DNA of 42,500 bases from Anaeromyces robustus (GCA_002104895.1 MCFG01000481.1:1-42500); one strand, 5' to 3'. Counted from the stretch's first letter, positions 26,758-37,205 are shown. Notes: generated by a model not told the origin, from the sequence alone. Translations and numbers: made by a program.

Positions 26758-26874
26758 AAGAAAATTGAATTTATTGGTGATTCTAAAACTTGTGCTTTTG
26801 AATTTTTTGGTGCTTGGATACACTTAAGAGGTATTAATTCTAATCAAAATATATTACTGGAAATTTATCCTTGA
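26758..26874 (+). pseudogene. Relic of a CE2 esterase gene, opposite strand to the others
   Basis: The plus strand reads KKIEFIGDSKTCAFEFFGAW and then diverges to a stop at 26872. This aligns with KKIEFIGDSITCAFGA, the SGNH block I of the neighbouring CE2 genes, with Ile replaced by Lys after the catalytic Ser and a small insertion before FGA. No start, beta-sandwich or remaining SGNH blocks are found around it, so it is a fragment. It is inverted relative to the five CE2 genes, implying a rearrangement in the array. Confidence 0.65.
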
Positions 26875-27180
26875 TAAAGAATAGTAAACCTATTGCTATT
26901 TTTTAATTTTTTTTAGCTATGTTAATTTTCAAAAAGTTCTCTGTTTACTAAAATTATTTTATAATATATTTCAAAAAAATATGTATCATATTTAAATTAG
27001 CAATTTCCATAATTAAAGGATCTATATATATATATTTATATATATATCCAAATTTTTCTCTAAAAATTCCTTAATAATAAATAAATATATAGGAATTTTT
27101 TTTATTAACCAACTGTCAATTTATTATTATTATTTTTATTATTATTGGATTCTGAATAGGAATATATCTTCAATTGATCC

Positions 27181-27184
27181 GTTT

Positions 27185-27224
<40 letters not shown>

Positions 27225-27525
27225 TTATTTATTTATTTATTATTTATTTATTTATTATTTATTTATTTATTATTTATTATTTATTTATTTACTTATTATT
27301 TATTATTTATTTACTTATTATTTATTATTTATTTACTTATTATTTATTATTTATTTACTTATTATTTATTATTTATTATTTATTTATTTACTTATTATTT
27401 ATTATTTATTTACTTATTATTTATTATTTATTTACTTATTATTTATTATTTATTATTTATTATTTATTATTTATTTATTTATTTATTTATTTATTATTTA
27501 TTATTTATTTATTATTTATTATTGA
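27181..27525. repeat. Mixed TTTA/TTATTTA microsatellite
   Basis: About 345 bp built from TTTA units and TTATTTA units, with TTAC variants (TATTTACTTAT) recurring near 27288, 27310, 27332, 27354 and later. This gives a higher-order period of about 22 bp in the middle part. A 129-codon Leu/Ile/Tyr frame across it is an artefact. Its right edge carries a duplicated stretch (AAATTTAAAGATAGTATTATT-like) at about 27525-27585. Confidence 0.88.
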
Positions 27526-27665
27526 AAAATTTAAAGATAGTATTATTTATTATTTATTATTGAAATATTTAAAGATAGTATTATTATATATATATAAACA
27601 AATAAATATATATTATCTTTTATAGTATTTATATGAATATATATAAATATTGTTATTAAATTTAA

Positions 27666-29087
27666 TTATTCACTAATATCAACATTTGGATCTGAAACCC
27701 AGCTATAGAGTGTTTCAATTTTTTCAATAATCTCATTAGCAATATCAACTTGTGATAAAGCATTTGGATGGAATAAAATACCTACACCATTTTTTTCAAT
27801 ATCTTGGAGATTTAATGGGAAAACATTAACTTTATTGTCATTATTTTCTTTAAGATAATTATCAACAGCAACTTCAATTTCTTGGTAAAGATCTTGTCCC
27901 ATGGCACCAAGAGTACAAAGAATTTCAGCTTTTGAATGAATGGATCTAACTTGACCAATAAAATCTTTATAATAATTAGTGAAATTAATTTTTTCTTCTT
28001 CACGTTTATCATTATCTGGAACACTATTAATATAAGCTGCATCATTAGTACCAAGATTAATAATAATAAGATCTGGTTCAAATTCATTAGAATCCCATTC
28101 TTCAGAATTCATAGAATGTGTAACATTTTCTGGATGAATACTATTCCATTGTAAATCACCAAGTTTATCATAAATTGGTGGAATAAGTGAATTAGTATTT
28201 CTTATACCTTCAAAATCACAACCTGAATAAACACCATAACCACTAAAGGCAAATAAACTATAATCAGCATTAAATTTTTGAGCTACTTTATAAGCATAAG
28301 ATTTAGTACCATCTTCAGTAGTGGTAGTGAAATCACCTTCAGTATCCATAGCACCAAATGCACAAGTTATAGAATCACCAATAAATTCAATTTTCTTAGT
28401 TTTAGTTTCAGTTGGAGTTATAACATTTGAATCTGTTCTAATTTCATCAATATAAATAGAACCAAATAAACATTCAGAAACCTTTAAGAAACGAATAGTA
28501 TGTTCACCAACTTCATCAAATTCTACATTTAATTCCATAGTACTTTCAGTGGTAAGAGTATCAAGATAAAGTTTATCATCTCCATAAATAAAAATACGTG
28601 CTGGAGATTCTTTACTTAAAGAACCATAAATACTATCTGTTGAAACAACAAAAGTGACTGTTTTACCATTAATCTTAAATTCAATACCAGAATCTGTTTG
28701 ACCGAACCAAAGTGAATCATTTATATATTTAGCTCTACCAATAATCTTTACATTATCTTTAATTGGTTCAAATGAATTAATTACTGGTTCATTAATTTGA
28801 GTTGGTTGTGGTTCTTGTTCATTAGTTTGAGTTGGTTGTGGTTCTGGTTTATTATTTAACCAGATTTCACTACATAAATTACTTAATTTTATGCAATCCA
28901 TATATTTTTTAGAATTAGTTTTAAAACAACTATACACATCTTGATAACATATTTTTGATTGTTCTATTTTACAATTAAAATCATTCTTTTTACATACAAG
29001 ATATGGGTTATCATTCTTTTCGTTTGAAAGTGGAATTGCTAAAGTTAAATTACTAATAGCAGCTAATAACAATAAATTAAACTTCAT
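27666..29087 (-). CDS. Secreted CE2-type acetyl esterase with N-terminal six-Cys module
   Basis: 473 residues, single exon. Signal peptide 1-17 (MKFNLLLLAAISNLTLA). Residues 28-75 are a small module starting NPYLVC with cysteines at 32, 39, 47, 54, 65 and 72 (spacing 6-7-6-10-6). A linker with two PQPTQ-N-E repeats (about 80-103) follows. The CE2 core starts at about 105: beta-sandwich with SDSxIYGSL-type strand, then SGNH domain with GDSITCAFG (Ser239), GFSGYG-equivalent AFSGYGVYSG, GTNDAAY from Gly346, and HPNALSQ with His440. All catalytic motifs are present, so activity on acetylated polysaccharide is expected from the family. The six-Cys module does not look like the CBM10-type dockerin of gut fungi and I cannot name it. 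It probably binds protein, wall or carbohydrate; that is inference. Confidence 0.85.
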   Translation of the reverse strand: MKFNLLLLAAISNLTLAIPLSNEKNDNPYLVCKKNDFNCKIEQSKICYQDVYSCFKTNSKKYMDCIKLSNLCSEIWLNNKPEPQPTQTNEQEPQPTQINEPVINSFEPIKDNVKIIGRAKYINDSLWFGQTDSGIEFKINGKTVTFVVSTDSIYGSLSKESPARIFIYGDDKLYLDTLTTESTMELNVEFDEVGEHTIRFLKVSECLFGSIYIDEIRTDSNVITPTETKTKKIEFIGDSITCAFGAMDTEGDFTTTTEDGTKSYAYKVAQKFNADYSLFAFSGYGVYSGCDFEGIRNTNSLIPPIYDKLGDLQWNSIHPENVTHSMNSEEWDSNEFEPDLIIINLGTNDAAYINSVPDNDKREEEKINFTNYYKDFIGQVRSIHSKAEILCTLGAMGQDLYQEIEVAVDNYLKENNDNKVNVFPLNLQDIEKNGVGILFHPNALSQVDIANEIIEKIETLYSWVSDPNVDISE

Positions 29088-29494
29088 CTTTTATTATTAT
29101 TTTTATGTTTTATTTATTTTTTTTTAAAAAAAAGTATAATAAAAGGTATTAAAAATTAGTATATTTTTCTTTTTTTTTCTCTTATCTTATTATTTTTTTA
29201 AATATTGATAAATAATATAATAAAATATTGATTTCTATACCTTGAATAATATCTTTAAAATTTTTTTAATTTGTAATTTATTTTTTTTTACAAGAAAAAA
29301 CTTGTCCATTTTATATGTTTTTTTTTTTAATATATTATTTTTATTATTTTTTACATTTTTGCATAAAATAAAAATAATGTATTCATATACAATAATAATA
29401 AAATGTTTTTATTTATAATAAAGCCCCCTATTACCAACTTTTATTGGGCAATGAAATATTTGTAAATTAAAAAAAATTTTTTTAAAAAAAAAAC

Positions 29495-29560
29495 AAATTT
29501 TATAACCAATAAACTTAATATTAAAATTAATATTAATATTGTTTATTCATTTTCATTGTT
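29495..29560 (-). promoter_or_regulatory. Candidate CCAAT element upstream of CE2 gene at 27666-29087
   Basis: The sequence AACCAATAAACTTAATA about 415 bases upstream of the start is followed by a TTAATATTAATATTGTT-like stretch. A visibly similar stretch follows AGCCAATAAA upstream of the 31174-32544 gene. CCAAT is the core site of NF-Y/HAP factors. No binding evidence exists; this is pattern matching. Confidence 0.35.
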
Positions 29561-29575
29561 AATATTTAATAATAA

Positions 29576-29610
<35 letters not shown>

Positions 29611-29842
29611 ACTATTTTAACTAAATAAATAAAAAAATAAAAAAAAAAATTAGAATATTTATATCTATTTATGTTTATATGTTTATATATATATATAATG
29701 TTATAATATTATATAATATTATATAAACATAAAAAAAAAATTAAAATTATTTTAATTATTATCTTAAAAAAGACTATATATAAATGTATTTTTTGAAAAA
29801 TAAATATTTATTCAGTTATGATTAATAATTTTCCTTTTTTTT

Positions 29843-29965
29843 ATATATAATAAAACCTTTATTTTTCCAATTATTTAGACAAGTATTATCACAATTATAA
29901 TTACTTTTAATTGATACTGTTATTCTAACTTTCTTAATATCAATATTAGTATCAAAAAATTAATA
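29843..29965 (-). pseudogene. Possible 3' coding remnant of an unidentified gene
   Basis: On the minus strand an open stretch of about 40 codons reads FFDTNIDIKKVRITVSIKS, then N-Y-N-C-D-N-T-C-L-N-N-W-K-N and on to a TAA. Base composition and residue mix are more protein-like than the surroundings. The same frame upstream is closed by TAA at about 29960-29962 with no clear acceptor. It could be a decayed last exon; I do not recognise the family. Confidence 0.25.
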
Positions 29966-31173
29966 ATAATGTATCATGAACTTAAATTTACTAACAATCC
30001 AAACTTCTAAAATCTTATATACACATATGCACATATTTCGTTTTAATTTATATTTCGTTTTAATTTTTTTTTTATAAATTAATTTTTCGAATATACTTTT
30101 CTTTTTTAAAAAAAAATATAATATTATTATTAAACTGTAATAATTACATAGAAAATAAATAACCATTAAATATTAATTAAAAGTTCTTTTCATTTACTAA
30201 AAAATAGTAAAAAATTAATAATATTATTTTATAAATTATAATTATTATAATTATATAAAAATAAAGATTTGTGTTATCAATATTTTTAAACACAAGATAT
30301 TAAATTAATTTTTGGGTAAATAAAAAATTATGCATATTATTTATTTAGAATGTCTCATTTTTTAATAATTTTTTTGATATCTTTTGATATATCAATCATC
30401 GATAAATCCTATTTTATTTTGTAATTAAAAAAATAAAAAAAAATTTATATTATTATATTATTATATATTAATATGTATATATTTTATTATTTAAAATCAT
30501 TATATATACACTATTATTATTTACATTAATAACTTTTTTTTTTAATTCTACTAATAATTTTGGTATATAATTAATCGTCAAATAATTAAATAAAGTATAA
30601 TCAAGTATTAATTAATAATAAACGTTTTTAATTATTATATATACAGAATAATAACAAATTATTTATATGTATTTAATAATAAAATCTTTTTATTTAACTT
30701 TTATTATAAAATATAGTTTTTTTTATCCAATATGTAATAATTGTAATAATTTGATATACATATTATTTTAAAGTTAAAAAAAAATGTATTCTATTTTATA
30801 ATTATAATTATGATAAATTTAATTTTGTTTTTCACAATAAAAAAAAATGTTACAATATAATTATTTAATTTAGTCTATTTTATTTATTTATTAATTAAAA
30901 TTATATTTATATATATGTTCTCTAAATATGTTCTCTAATTATTATATTTATCATTATTTCATTAATATTTCTATTATTAAAATTATTAAAATTATTAACA
31001 AAAAAATTAAAAGTTTTATTCAAAAATATATAGATATATTTCTTTGTATATATATATTACAAAATTTATAAGAAAAAATTCTATTATTTATTTACATTTT
31101 ATATTTATATATTTAAAAAAAAAATGAGCCCGTGATTTTCAAAATAAAAAAAAAAAAAATGGTATCATTAAAT

Positions 31174-32544
31174 TTATATACTTTCACTGATATCAACATT
31201 TGAATCTGGTATCCAACCATATAAGGTTTCAAGTCTTTCAATAATTTCATTAGCAATATCAACTTGAGATAATGTATTTGGATGTTCTAAATATCCAATT
31301 CCATTCTTTGAAACATTTTGTTCATTTAATTTATAAGCATTAACATTTGAATCATTAGTTTCATTATAATAATCAATAACAGCTTTTTCAACTTCTCCAT
31401 AAAGATCTTGTCCCATAGCTCCAAGAACACAAAGAATTTCTGAATTTGGATGAACAGATCTAATTTGATAAATAAAGTTTTTATAGGCTTCAGAGAAATT
31501 AGCTTTTTCAATTTCTTTTGTTTCTTCATCAAGAATACTATTAATATAATAAGCATCATTAGTACCAAGATTAACAACTACAAGATCTGGTTCAAATTCA
31601 CTACTATCCCAATCAACATCACTCATTGAAACAACAGTTTCTTCTGGATAATTATCATTCCAATTTAAACGACCAAGTTTTTCATATAATGGTGGAATAA
31701 TGGTATAGGTATCTCTTACCCCTCCAAAATTACAACCTGAATAAACACCATAACCACTTAAAGAAAATAAACTATAATCAGCATTAAACTTTTGAGCTAC
31801 TTTATAAGCATATGATTTAGTACCATCTTCTGTTTTAGTAGAAAACTCACCATCTGCTGTATCTGTAGCTCCATAAGCACATGTAATAGAATCACCAATA
31901 AATTCAATTTTTTTATCTTTTGTTGCAGTTGGTAAAATAATAACAGCATCAGTTTTAATTTCATTAATATAAATTGAACCTAATATACATTCTGATACTT
32001 TAATTAAACGAACAGTATGTTTACCAACTTCATCAAATACAATATTTAATTCCATAGTTTCTTCAGTAGTAATAGTATCATAATAAAGATTATTATCACC
32101 ATAAACAAAAATATGTGCTGGTGTGCTTTCATTTAAAGAACCATAAATACTATCAGTTGAAACTGTAATAATTACAGTTTTACCAATAAATTTAAATTCC
32201 ATACCTGAGTCTGTAAGACCAGCCCAAAGTGAACCATCTTGATTACTAACTCTACCTATAAATTTTACATTATCTTTAGTTGGTTTATATGAATATAATA
32301 TTGGTTCATCATTTTTAATTAGTTCTTGTGGTAACTCTTGTACTGGTTCTTGTGATAATTCTAATGATAATTCTGGAGATAAATCTGGAATTGGTGGTTC
32401 TTGTGGTAATTCTATTTGAGTTTCTGTTTGTGGTTCTATTCCTGTTTCAAAAACTGTATGTACAAAATTTAAATCATCATTTGAATATGGAAAAGCTGCA
32501 GTTAAACTGCTAATAGCTATAACAAAAAATAAATTAAACTTCAT
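31174..32544 (-). CDS. Secreted CE2-type acetyl esterase without the six-Cys module
   Basis: 456 residues, single exon. Signal peptide about 1-17 (MKFNLFFVIAISSLTAA). Instead of the Cys module, residues about 30-78 are a linker of Pro/Glu/Leu/Gln repeats (PELSLELSQEPVQELPQEL). The CE2 beta-sandwich begins at about 82 (YSYKPTKDNVKFIGR), and the SGNH domain carries GDSITCAYG (Ser219), LSGYGVYSG, GTNDAYY from Gly327 and EHPNTLSQ with His421 (Thr where sisters have Ala). An extra residue pair (TADGEFS) lengthens the loop after block I compared with sisters. Secreted and soluble by appearance. Loss of the accessory module while keeping secretion separates this copy from the 27666 and 35311 genes. 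Confidence 0.85.
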   Translation of the reverse strand: MKFNLFFVIAISSLTAAFPYSNDDLNFVHTVFETGIEPQTETQIELPQEPPIPDLSPELSLELSQEPVQELPQELIKNDEPILYSYKPTKDNVKFIGRVSNQDGSLWAGLTDSGMEFKFIGKTVIITVSTDSIYGSLNESTPAHIFVYGDNNLYYDTITTEETMELNIVFDEVGKHTVRLIKVSECILGSIYINEIKTDAVIILPTATKDKKIEFIGDSITCAYGATDTADGEFSTKTEDGTKSYAYKVAQKFNADYSLFSLSGYGVYSGCNFGGVRDTYTIIPPLYEKLGRLNWNDNYPEETVVSMSDVDWDSSEFEPDLVVVNLGTNDAYYINSILDEETKEIEKANFSEAYKNFIYQIRSVHPNSEILCVLGAMGQDLYGEVEKAVIDYYNETNDSNVNAYKLNEQNVSKNGIGYLEHPNTLSQVDIANEIIERLETLYGWIPDSNVDISESI

Positions 32545-32997
32545 TATATTTTCTTTTTACAAATAAATATTTTACAATGAAAAAAAGAAAAGAAAAAAGA
32601 AAAAAACAATTTTATAAATTTAGTTTTTTAGTTTTCTTCTTTTATTTTTATTTTACAATATTTAACAATATTTTTAAAAATAATTACAAAAATACTCTTT
32701 TTGATATTGATTAAAAAACAAAAAAAAAAAAAAAAAACTTGATTTTTGATGCTATTATATAATATTTATATAATATTATATAATTATTATAATATTTATA
32801 TGAGAATTATAATTAACTTTATCTGTATTATAAAATTTAATTTAATTTATTAATTTTATAAATAATCCTGCTTTTTTTACTATTTTCTTATTATTTTATT
32901 ATAAATAAAATTATTTATCATAAATAATATTATTGGACAGAAAAAATTAATTTTTTTAATAAATTAATATTCTTAACTTTATTTATATTCTTATGAA

Positions 32998-33055
32998 AGA
33001 TAGCCAATAAAATTAATTAAAATTTATATTGATATTGTTGTTCATCAATATTATT
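32998..33055 (-). promoter_or_regulatory. Candidate CCAAT element upstream of CE2 gene at 31174-32544
   Basis: TAGCCAATAAAATTAATT about 460 bases upstream of the start, followed by ATATTGATATTGTTGTTCAT, resembles the stretch at 29495-29560. The shared context may be descent from the duplication rather than selection. Confidence 0.35.
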
Positions 33056-34033
33056 TTATAAATAGTTATGAAATTTACAATATATTAATATTATATTATA
33101 CTATATAATTGCATATAATCATATAATATAAAATTTTTTTATTTAAAAAAAAAAAAAAAAATTAAAAATAATGAAAAAATGGCATTAAAAAATGGCCGCT
33201 GATTATATAAAATATTTCTCATTATTATAATATAATTTATTCATTTTACAATAATAAGAAATAACACTTTTTATTTATCTATCTATCTATTTATATATAT
33301 ATATTTATTTATTATTTATTATCTATATCTCTCTCTTTTTCTTTTTTTTTAATACAGTACATATAATTGTATTATGTAACTTATAATATTTTATATTGTT
33401 TATTTAATTATCTATTATATAATTAAATAATTATTTACGGCTCTTTTTTTTTTACTATTATTAATTGATTTTTCAGGTTTTTTTTTTTTCTTGTTTTTAT
33501 TTTAACTTTTAACAAATAAAATTTGATTCTTTTAAAATTTAATAATTTTTGTAGAACATCAAAAAAATCAATAATATTTTGTTAAAAGTAATAAATTAAA
33601 TCTTTAAGTTGAAAAATGGATGATAAAAAATAAATAAAAAATCTTTTTAATTTAAATATTAAATATTAAATATTAAATATAAAATTTTAATTTATGATTT
33701 TTTTTTATTTTCTTTTAAACTTTATTATTACTTGTTTAAAATAGTTTTACTTTACTATTTTAAATAAATAATTGTAACGTCATAACTTTTAGTGTAATGT
33801 AAAAGTGCCAATTAACATTTATACAAATAATATATTATCATAAACTTTTAAATCATATTCGTTTTAATAAAACCAAACATGTTTTTTTATAGATAAAAAA
33901 ATTCATTTTTATATAATTAAATAATATTTATTTATTTAGTTATTTAGTTATTCATTTACTTATTTATATTCTTATTTATTTTACTTTTTTTATTATATAA
34001 AAAAAAACATATATATTATCAATAGATTTCATG

Positions 34034-34061
34034 TAATGTTAATTCATCAAAATTAACATTA
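34034..34061. repeat. Short inverted repeat, 11-bp arms
   Basis: TAATGTTAATT and its exact complement flank a six-base loop CATCAA. It could fold as a hairpin in RNA or DNA; no gene context explains it. Confidence 0.6.
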
Positions 34062-34127
34062 TATATATATAATAAAAAAATTAATAAAATAATAAAAAAA
34101 AGTGTATTAATTTCTTTATATATATAG

Positions 34128-34540
34128 ATACTTCAAGTTCTATTAAATTTTTATCAATATTCTCATTATCACTTTTATTGCCATACCTACAGGAAAAATG
34201 TAAATGATGTATTACCTTCCTTAATTTCTATATTTAAGTCTGTTTCATTATATGTTCAATTAAATATTTTATAATATTTTTATTTCCAAATTTCCAAATA
34301 ATTTTATTTTACATACTTCAAATAATTGTGTTTCAACACAATATATATATATTAGTTTCATATTCAATTAAATGTTTCCCACATTCTTATTACCATTTAA
34401 GCATACTTCAAATAATGATATTTTTACAACAAAAACTAAAACTTTCTTTATTGATATCTACTCTGTGTTCAATTAATTATTTTAATTTTTTTCCATTCCC
34501 ATTTCTACAGCCTTCAAGTTATGGAGTTATTAGCTTTCTT
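34128..34540 (-). pseudogene. Decayed ankyrin-repeat gene, about four units
   Basis: On the minus strand, four diverged units of roughly 100 bases each can be read in changing frames: EGCRNGNGKK-L-K then LIEHRVDINKE; LFEVCLNGNKNVG then (frame change) HLIEYETNI; LFEVCKIKLFGNLEIK then KYLIEH; and YGNKSDNENIDKNLIELE. The A-C/V-C-x-N-G-N-x-x-(V)-x-K-x-L-I-E-x-G/x-x-D-I-N pattern is that of ankyrin repeats, which are abundant in gut fungi. Internal stops and at least two frameshifts show that it is dead. A plus-strand frame at 34328-34558 over the same bases is a shadow. Confidence 0.68.
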
Positions 34541-34628
34541 GTTCGTTTTCTTTATTAATATTTGGTCCATGTTTTATTAATAATAAAATACTTTACCAAA
34601 AATTTTATTATTTTATTTACAAGTTTAG

Positions 34629-34659
<31 letters not shown>

Positions 34660-34922
34660 TTTTTTTTTTTTTTAATTTTTACTGTTATCACCTCATTGTT
34701 ATTTTTAAATGAAAAATAATATGTTGAAATTTGTTGATTTAAAACTTAAAAATTATAATAATAATTCCTTATAAAAAAAAAGCTTTCAATGATAAATACT
34801 TATTTGTTAAAAATTAAAAAAAAAAGTTATTTAAAATCAAAGTTTTTAGGAAGTGAATAAAATTTTATCATATAATTCATACAAAATATCATTTTTTATA
34901 TCTACCAATATTAATATATATA

Positions 34923-34956
34923 AAAACTTTGAATTATATTAATAATTCAAAGTTTT
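34923..34956. repeat. Perfect inverted repeat, 15-bp arms
   Basis: AAAACTTTGAATTAT and its exact complement are separated by ATTA. A half-similar AATCAAAGTTTTT lies at about 34837. It could be a hairpin near the 3' end of the minus-strand CE2 transcript (stop at 35311) or an end of a tiny mobile element; neither is supported further. Confidence 0.7.
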
Positions 34957-35310
34957 ATTCTCTTTATTATATTATTAATTAAAGAATTATATATTACTCA
35001 AAATCTATAATACTGTAACAATATATTTTTCATATATATATATTTATTTGTTTGTTTGTTTTATTATTTTTATTGTTTTTTTATTTACTTATTTACATAT
35101 TTTTATTTCTATTTTTAAATTATTCGCTTAATATGTTTTGTATGTTTATTTATTTTATAATAATTTAAATATGTAATATTTTATCTATTAAAATATATTA
35201 AATAATTATAATTAATCATATAATTATATATATTTCTTATAAAAAAAAATTTCTTTTTTTAACATAATAATTATTTAAATCAGTTAATTATTATTTTATT
35301 TATAATAATA

Positions 35311-36672
35311 TTAATTTTCACTAATATCAATATTTGAATCTGGAGTCCAACCATATAATGTTTCAATTCTATCAATAATTTCATTAGCTGCATCAACTTG
35401 AGATAATGCATTTGGATGAGTTAAAATACCTATTCCATTCTTTTCAACATCTTGAACATTTAATTTATATGCATTTACTTTATTATCATTAGTTTCATTA
35501 ACATATTCATTGACTGCATTTTCAATTTCTGGGTAAAGATTTTGTCCCATAATACCAAGAGTACAAAGAATTTCGGAATTTGGATGAATGGATCTAATTT
35601 GAGCAATAAAATCTTTATAAGCATTTGTAAAATTAATTTTTTCGGCTATTTGTGTTTTTGCATTTGAAATAGTATCAATATAAGTTTCATCATTTGTACC
35701 AAGATTAATAACAATTAGATCTGGTTCAAATTCATTATTACCCCAATTAACATTACTCATAGCAATAGTAGTATTTTCTGGATGTTCAATATTCCAATTT
35801 AAAAAACCAAGTTTATCATAAATTGGTGGAATAAGTAAATCTGTATTTCTTATACCCATCATATTAAAACCAGAATAAACTCCCCATCCACTAAAACCAA
35901 ATATACTATAATCAGCATTAAATTTTTGAGCTACTTTATAACCAAAGGATTTAGTACCATCCTCTGTTGTAGTAGTAAAATCACCTTCAGTATCCATGGC
36001 ACCATAAGCACATACAATAGAATCTCCAATAAATTCAATTTTTCTTGATTTTGGCGCAGTTGGTAAAATAAATTCAGAATCTGTTTTAATTTCATCAATA
36101 TAAATTGAACCCATTTGACATTCTGATACTTTTAATAAACGAATAGTATGTTCACCAATTTCATCAAATTCAATAGTTATTTCTTCAGTTTCAGAAGAAG
36201 TAAGATGATCAAGACCAAGTTCATTATCACCATAAACAAATAAACGTGCTGGAGTTTCTTTATTTAAAGAACCATAAATACTATCTGTTGAAACAACAAT
36301 AGTAGCAGTTTTTCCATTAATTTTAAATTCAATACCAGAATCAGTTTGACCAACCCATAAAGAACCATCTATATATTTAGCTCTACCAATAATTTTAACA
36401 TTATTTTTAGTAGGTTCAAATGTATTAAACATTGATTCATTACTATTAGAGGACCAAATTTCACTACATAAATCATTTAATCTAATACATTTCATATAAT
36501 TTAAATAATTAATTCTCCAACATTGACCAACTTCACGATAACATAATTCAGTTTGATGTCCTTTACATTCATAATCATTATATGAACATACAAGATATGG
36601 ATTATTAATCTTTGGAAGAGCTGAAGTTAAACTACTTAAACCAGCTAATAATATTAAATTTTTAATTTTCAT
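35311..36672 (-). CDS. Secreted CE2-type acetyl esterase with N-terminal six-Cys module
   Basis: 453 residues, single exon. Signal peptide about 1-18 (MKIKNLILLAGLSSLTSA). Cys module from NPYLVC with cysteines at 29, 36, 44, 51, 62 and 69, the same 6-7-6-10-6 spacing as in the 27666 gene. Almost no linker follows (SSNSNESMF) before the CE2 core at about 82 (FEPTKNNVKIIGR). SGNH motifs: GDSIVCAYG (Ser218, Val where sisters have Thr at the second position after Ile), GFSGWGVYSG (Trp where sisters have Tyr), GTNDETY from Gly325 and THPNALSQ with His419. All catalytic residues are present. The Tyr-to-Trp change next to the oxyanion-hole block may alter substrate binding; that is inference. Confidence 0.85.
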   Translation of the reverse strand: MKIKNLILLAGLSSLTSALPKINNPYLVCSYNDYECKGHQTELCYREVGQCWRINYLNYMKCIRLNDLCSEIWSSNSNESMFNTFEPTKNNVKIIGRAKYIDGSLWVGQTDSGIEFKINGKTATIVVSTDSIYGSLNKETPARLFVYGDNELGLDHLTSSETEEITIEFDEIGEHTIRLLKVSECQMGSIYIDEIKTDSEFILPTAPKSRKIEFIGDSIVCAYGAMDTEGDFTTTTEDGTKSFGYKVAQKFNADYSIFGFSGWGVYSGFNMMGIRNTDLLIPPIYDKLGFLNWNIEHPENTTIAMSNVNWGNNEFEPDLIVINLGTNDETYIDTISNAKTQIAEKINFTNAYKDFIAQIRSIHPNSEILCTLGIMGQNLYPEIENAVNEYVNETNDNKVNAYKLNVQDVEKNGIGILTHPNALSQVDAANEIIDRIETLYGWTPDSNIDISEN

Positions 36673-37086
36673 CTAAAAATTATAATAAATAAAAATAAAA
36701 ATAAAAAAATTAAAAAAAAAATATTAAAAAAATAAATTAATATTAATTTTCTATTTAAAAATATAAATATAATTAATTTTATTATTATATTTTAATTTTT
36801 TATCAACCTTTGAAAATTTTCAATAATGAATATAAGAATTAATTTATTAGTTTTTTTTTTTTTTTTAAAATTATTTTTTAAAATATTACTATTTTATTTA
36901 TTAAATAATATATTTCTTTTTTAAGAAAAGAAATGAAAAAGAAAAAAAATTAGTCTTATATACCAATTTCATTTTTTTTTTATTCTTAATCGTTATTCTA
37001 ATTATTAATTTGTTTTTATTTTTTAATAATAATAATAATTTAAAATAGTTATTATCCAAATTTATTATAATAATATATCAAATTTT

Positions 37087-37205
37087 ATTGGATAAATAAA
37101 TTAATTTTTTTTTAAATAAATATAAAAAAAAACTAAAATTTTTCATTATAAATTTCAATTTTTCATTTTCATTAAGAAAAAATAGCCAATAAAAACAATA
37201 ATAAT
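37087..37205 (-). promoter_or_regulatory. Candidate ATTGG/CCAAT pair upstream of CE2 gene at 35311-36672
   Basis: ATTGGATAAA (37087-37096) and ATAGCCAATAAA (about 37184-37195) lie in opposite orientation roughly 95 bases apart. Pairs of ATTGG-type and CCAAT sites in the same order also lie upstream of the genes at 27666 and 31174, about 55-75 bases apart. Confidence 0.3.

Larger units (their letters stand above)
26117..27665. other. Intergenic with CE2 relic and TTTA/TTAT repeats
   Basis: Contains poly-A near 26342-26363, a short inverted CE2 fragment at 26758-26874, and a repeat block at 27181-27525. The rest is A+T-rich filler. Confidence 0.6.
29088..31173. other. Intergenic; 5' flank of the 27666-29087 CE2 gene plus filler
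   Basis: Holds ATTGGGCAATG near 29443 and a CCAAT at 29504 in the upstream flank of the CE2 gene, a poly-A of about 29 at 29580, a possible coding remnant at 29843-29965, and ATTGGATAAA reversed at 30722-30731. The rest is A+T-rich with no recognisable gene. Confidence 0.55.
32545..35310. other. Intergenic with decayed ankyrin-repeat gene
   Basis: Holds ATTGGACAG at 32932 and CCAAT at 33005 upstream of the 31174-32544 gene, the decayed ankyrin gene at 34128-34540, a small inverted repeat at 34034-34061, and a perfect palindromic hairpin at 34923-34956. The remainder is A+T-rich filler without recognisable genes. Confidence 0.55.

Noticed and set aside
27174-27563. A 129-codon Leu/Ile/Tyr membrane-protein-like frame
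   Set aside because: It is a translation of the TTTA/TTATTTA microsatellite.
29960-30166. Minus-strand 68-codon frame starting MVIYFLCNYY
   Set aside because: Composition is that of random A+T-rich sequence; it has no domain, splice context or flanking coding sequence.
34328-34558. Plus-strand 76-codon frame
   Set aside because: It lies antisense to the decayed ankyrin units, which explain its above-average composition.
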